Assembly: GCA_017459635.1 (NCBI GenBank)
Contig: JAFUCO010000072.1
Coordinates: forward strand, 1 to 35,396
Length of the DNA: 35,396 nt
Reading direction: 5' to 3'
Source: Blautia sp.
GTDB taxonomy: Bacteria > Bacillota > Clostridia > Lachnospirales > Lachnospiraceae
Shown: piece by piece, positions 33,563-35,396 of the stretch
Layout of the letters: each line of letters begins with the position of its first letter
Position numbering within the stretch: the stretch's first letter is position 1
Translations under genes and position numbers: made by a program
The notes under the pieces: model-generated
What the model was told of the DNA's origin: nothing
What the model saw: only the letters and a program-made list of their open reading frames with translations
The model's database searches: none

Positions 33563-33677
33563 CCATCTTTTACTGCCCGGTCACTTTTTAAAGTGAGCCC
33601 GCCGTTTTTGAGGCTTTCAGGGCTCCCGTTAAAAATCATCCATATATTCCGGATATGATCCCAGGACCGTATCTTTC

Positions 33678-33917
33678 TCAGCCAAAATTCAGGTTAAGAA
33701 TGATAGTAAGGACAAAGAATAAAACAGCCATTATAGTAGTGGCTTTTTCAAGTCCGCCTTCCATTGAACGCCCTTTATTCTTTCCCCAGTAGGATTCTGC
33801 CGCGCCTGCGATAGCGCCGAGACCCTGGGATTTGCCCTCCTGCATAAGTACAACCACTGTAAGTGATATGCAGTCAAGAACAAAAATTATCGTCAGAATG
33901 ACTCTAAGGACTCCCAT
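33678..33917 (-). CDS. secG: Preprotein translocase subunit SecG
   Basis: The 79-residue membrane protein has two hydrophobic helices (about 4-24 and 57-77) joined by a loop with the family pattern LMQEGKSQGLGAIAG and YWGKNKGRSMEGGLEKAT. SecG assists SecYE during protein export. Length and motifs are standard. AGGAGGTG lies upstream of the ATG and a good promoter precedes it. Confidence 0.95.
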   Translation of the reverse strand: MGVLRVILTIIFVLDCISLTVVVLMQEGKSQGLGAIAGAAESYWGKNKGRSMEGGLEKATTIMAVLFFVLTIILNLNFG

Positions 33918-33948
33918 TTCTAATACACCTCCTAATCAACTGGAAAAT

Positions 33949-33977
33949 ATTCTACCACATGAAGTTTATTATTTCAA
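33949..33977 (-). promoter_or_regulatory. secG promoter
   Basis: On the minus strand TTGAAA (33972-33977) and TAGAAT (33949-33954) are 17 bp apart, with secG starting 31 bp downstream of the -10 box. Confidence 0.6.
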
Positions 33978-34030
33978 CAGTTTTATATTCAATTCGGACT
34001 TTTGTTAGGTAACCATTGTTACTATTCGTC

Positions 34031-35137
34031 TCAGCCGTTTGCGGCAGAGATGTTGTCAGCAACTATACTCTCAATTATACCGCCGCCTACAACTACATCA
34101 CCGTCATACATGACGACTGACTGTCCCTTTGTAATGGCTCTCTGTGGTTTTTCATATTTCACATGAAGCTTCCCGTCAGGAGTGCAGAAGGCTGATGCAT
34201 CCTGTGCTTCGTGTCGGTATCTTATTTTTGCCTTCACATGCATCGGTTCGTTTAAACTGTCGACGCTTATAAGATTCACATCACCTGCAATAAGCTCTGA
34301 GGCAAAAAGATCTTCATTGCTTCCCAGGATCACCTTGTTTGACTCAGTATCGATCCGGCACACATACAGTCTGTTTTTTGCCGGGATGCCAAGTCCTCTT
34401 CGCTGCCCGACAGTATAGTGAGTAACACCTTTATGACGCCCTATCACAGTACCGCTGCTGTCGACAAAATCTCCAGGAACATCAGCTTTTCCTGTATATC
34501 TTTCTATAAATGAAGCATAATCTCCATCAGGGACAAAACAGATGTCCTGACTGTCATGCTTTCTAGCATTTATGAATCCGTTTTCTTCCGCTTTTTTCCT
34601 GACCTCTTCCTTACAAAGCGCTCCAAGCGGAAATTTAATGTGCGCGAGCTGCTCCTGAGTCAGAGTATAAAGCACGTATGACTGATCTTTTGCGGGATCC
34701 ACGGCTCTTTTAAGAAGATATCTGCCGGTTGTGCTGTCATATTCCACGCGGGCATAATGTCCCGTAACTATATAATCCAGCGAAAGCTCCTTCATCTTCC
34801 TGAACAGCTGGTCAAATTTCAGATAGCGGTTGCAGTCGATGCAGGGATTTGGAGTATAACCTTTTTTGTAAGACTCTGCAAAATGATCCATCACGGATTC
34901 CCTGAAGCTTTCCGTAAAATTGAGTACATAGTATGGCATGCCTATACGATAAGCGACTGCACGCGCATCCTCCACATCATTTAATGAGCAGCAGGACTTT
35001 TCTTTTTCTTCTCCGATATCCTCGTTCTCAAAAAGCTTCATTGTTACGCCGATGCATTCATCACCGGACTCCTTTGTGAGAAGCGCCGCTACAGAACTGT
35101 CGACACCTCCGCTCATTGCTATCATTGCTTTTTTCAT
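34031..35137 (-). CDS. mnmA: tRNA-specific 2-thiouridylase MnmA
   Basis: The 368-residue cytosolic enzyme makes 2-thiouridine at position 34 of Lys, Glu and Gln tRNAs, using ATP and a persulfide sulfur donor. The PP-loop SGGVDSS is at 9-15, the catalytic cysteines are C102 (CIDCNRYLKF) and C200 (SQDICFVPDG), and GHYAR and the C-terminal barrel (GQRRGLGI, KAKIRYRH) are present. It is complete. No cysteine desulfurase (iscS/nifS) or nifU-like gene, which often precedes mnmA in Clostridia, is in the window; tRNA-Trp and its terminator lie upstream. I see no clear terminator before secG, only a small GTAAC/GTTAC hairpin at 34009-34022. Confidence 0.96.
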   Translation of the reverse strand: MKKAMIAMSGGVDSSVAALLTKESGDECIGVTMKLFENEDIGEEKEKSCCSLNDVEDARAVAYRIGMPYYVLNFTESFRESVMDHFAESYKKGYTPNPCIDCNRYLKFDQLFRKMKELSLDYIVTGHYARVEYDSTTGRYLLKRAVDPAKDQSYVLYTLTQEQLAHIKFPLGALCKEEVRKKAEENGFINARKHDSQDICFVPDGDYASFIERYTGKADVPGDFVDSSGTVIGRHKGVTHYTVGQRRGLGIPAKNRLYVCRIDTESNKVILGSNEDLFASELIAGDVNLISVDSLNEPMHVKAKIRYRHEAQDASAFCTPDGKLHVKYEKPQRAITKGQSVVMYDGDVVVGGGIIESIVADNISAANG

Positions 35138-35214
35138 TTAGAGTATCCTCTTAACATACATTACTGTCGCTGTCAGGCGCATCAGCCTCGGGCAAGTTCA
35201 TAATATCTTTGCAC

Positions 35215-35247
35215 AAAAAACCGGAAGAACCTTGAGAGTTCTTCCGG
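35215..35247 (-). terminator. tRNA-Trp terminator
   Basis: On the minus strand CCGGAAGAAC-TCTCAAG-GTTCTTCCGG is a perfect 10-bp stem followed by TTTTTTGTG. It lies 8 bp after the tRNA-Trp 3' end and is a textbook intrinsic terminator, separating the tRNA from mnmA. Confidence 0.88.
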
Positions 35248-35254
35248 CTTCACA

Positions 35255-35325
35255 CAGGGGATGAGAGAATCGAACTCCCACCAAAGGTTTTGGAGACCCC
35301 TATCATACCATTTGACCAAGCCCCT
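35255..35325 (-). tRNA. tRNA-Trp(CCA)
   Basis: The 71-nt minus-strand sequence folds as a cloverleaf: acceptor AGGGGCT/ATCCCCT, D stem GTCA/TGAT, anticodon stem GGGGT/ACCTT with loop CTCCAAA (anticodon CCA), T stem GGGAG/CTCTC with loop TTCGATT, discriminator G as expected for Trp. The acceptor stem has one C6-U67 mismatch and the anticodon stem has two G-U pairs, so it is slightly irregular. CCA is not encoded. Confidence 0.88.
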
Positions 35326-35331
35326 ATATGC

Positions 35332-35365
35332 AAAACAGATGCACTTCTACAGCGCATCTGCTTTT
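35332..35365. terminator. Terminator-like hairpin at right edge
   Basis: AAAACAGATGC and GCATCTGCTTTT pair with one bulged C; on either strand the stem is followed by four T residues. On the minus strand it would terminate a gene lying beyond the window. The remaining 31 bp to the edge contain nothing I can assign. Confidence 0.45.
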
Positions 35366-35396
35366 ATCATACCTTCAAAACTGCACACATGCAACA

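Noticed and set aside
35366-35396. Right-edge sequence considered as an rRNA operon trailer
   Set aside because: CTTCAAAACTGCACACA is reminiscent of spacers near rRNA genes, but 31 bp is too little to support a call.

Overview
The window looks like chromosomal DNA of a low-to-mid GC Gram-positive anaerobe of the class Clostridia, most likely family Lachnospiraceae. The grounds are the gene order pyrH-frr-uppS-cdsA-dxr-rseP, the serC-serA pair, tgt-yajC, a 1405-residue fused 2-hydroxyacyl-CoA dehydratase activase, a YfhO membrane protein, an Rpn-type PD-(D/E)XK remnant and strong AGGAGG ribosome binding sites. This assignment is inferred from gene content; no database search was possible. Most genes are on the minus strand. 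Only the fructokinase gene and the dehydratase activase gene are on the plus strand.

Layout. 1-360: decayed Rpn-family nuclease/transposase. 361-1115: non-coding, with a sigma-A-like promoter feeding a 179-nt inverted-repeat element. 1116-5701: a two-component system (kinase with an extracellular beta-helix, then a response regulator with a winged-helix output domain) followed by a cardiolipin synthase; CCGGTY repeats lie between regulator and synthase. 5720-6192: kinase promoter, a possible integration scar, tRNA-Ala(CGC) and tRNA-Val(CAC). 6330-13926: four genes read in one direction (alpha/beta hydrolase with DUF2007-like domain, secreted GH10-like hydrolase, YfhO protein, divergent branching-enzyme homologue with a histone-H1-like tail), plausibly a cell-envelope polysaccharide cluster. 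13980-15671: AAA-ATPase/PD-(D/E)XK protein. 15991-16950: fructokinase. 17019-17396: three stacked repeat or hairpin elements. 17392-19637: serA and serC. 19722-21609: yajC and tgt, separated by a 194-nt nested inverted-repeat structure. 21748-25965: 2-hydroxyacyl-CoA dehydratase activase. 26127-32789: lipoprotein, pyrH, frr, uppS, cdsA, dxr and rseP, covering translation, isoprenoid/lipid carrier synthesis and membrane proteolysis. 32942-35137: smpB, secG, mnmA. 35221-35325: tRNA-Trp(CCA) and its terminator.

Most coding regions are conventional housekeeping genes. The unusual content is mainly intergenic: (1) a family of GGGGACGGTTCTCTGTC repeats at four loci, at three of them just after a stop codon and in the same orientation as the gene; (2) three large, unrelated inverted-repeat structures at 642-820, 17173-17326 and 20193-20386; (3) a sequence block shared by the 642-820 element and a second hairpin element near 17042; and (4) CCGGTY repeats placed like an activator-binding array upstream of cls. 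The most unusual proteins are the branching-enzyme paralogue with altered catalytic-site motifs and a Lys/Ala-rich tail, the hydrolase-DUF2007 fusion with an expanding 24-bp repeat tail, and the beta-helix sensor kinase.
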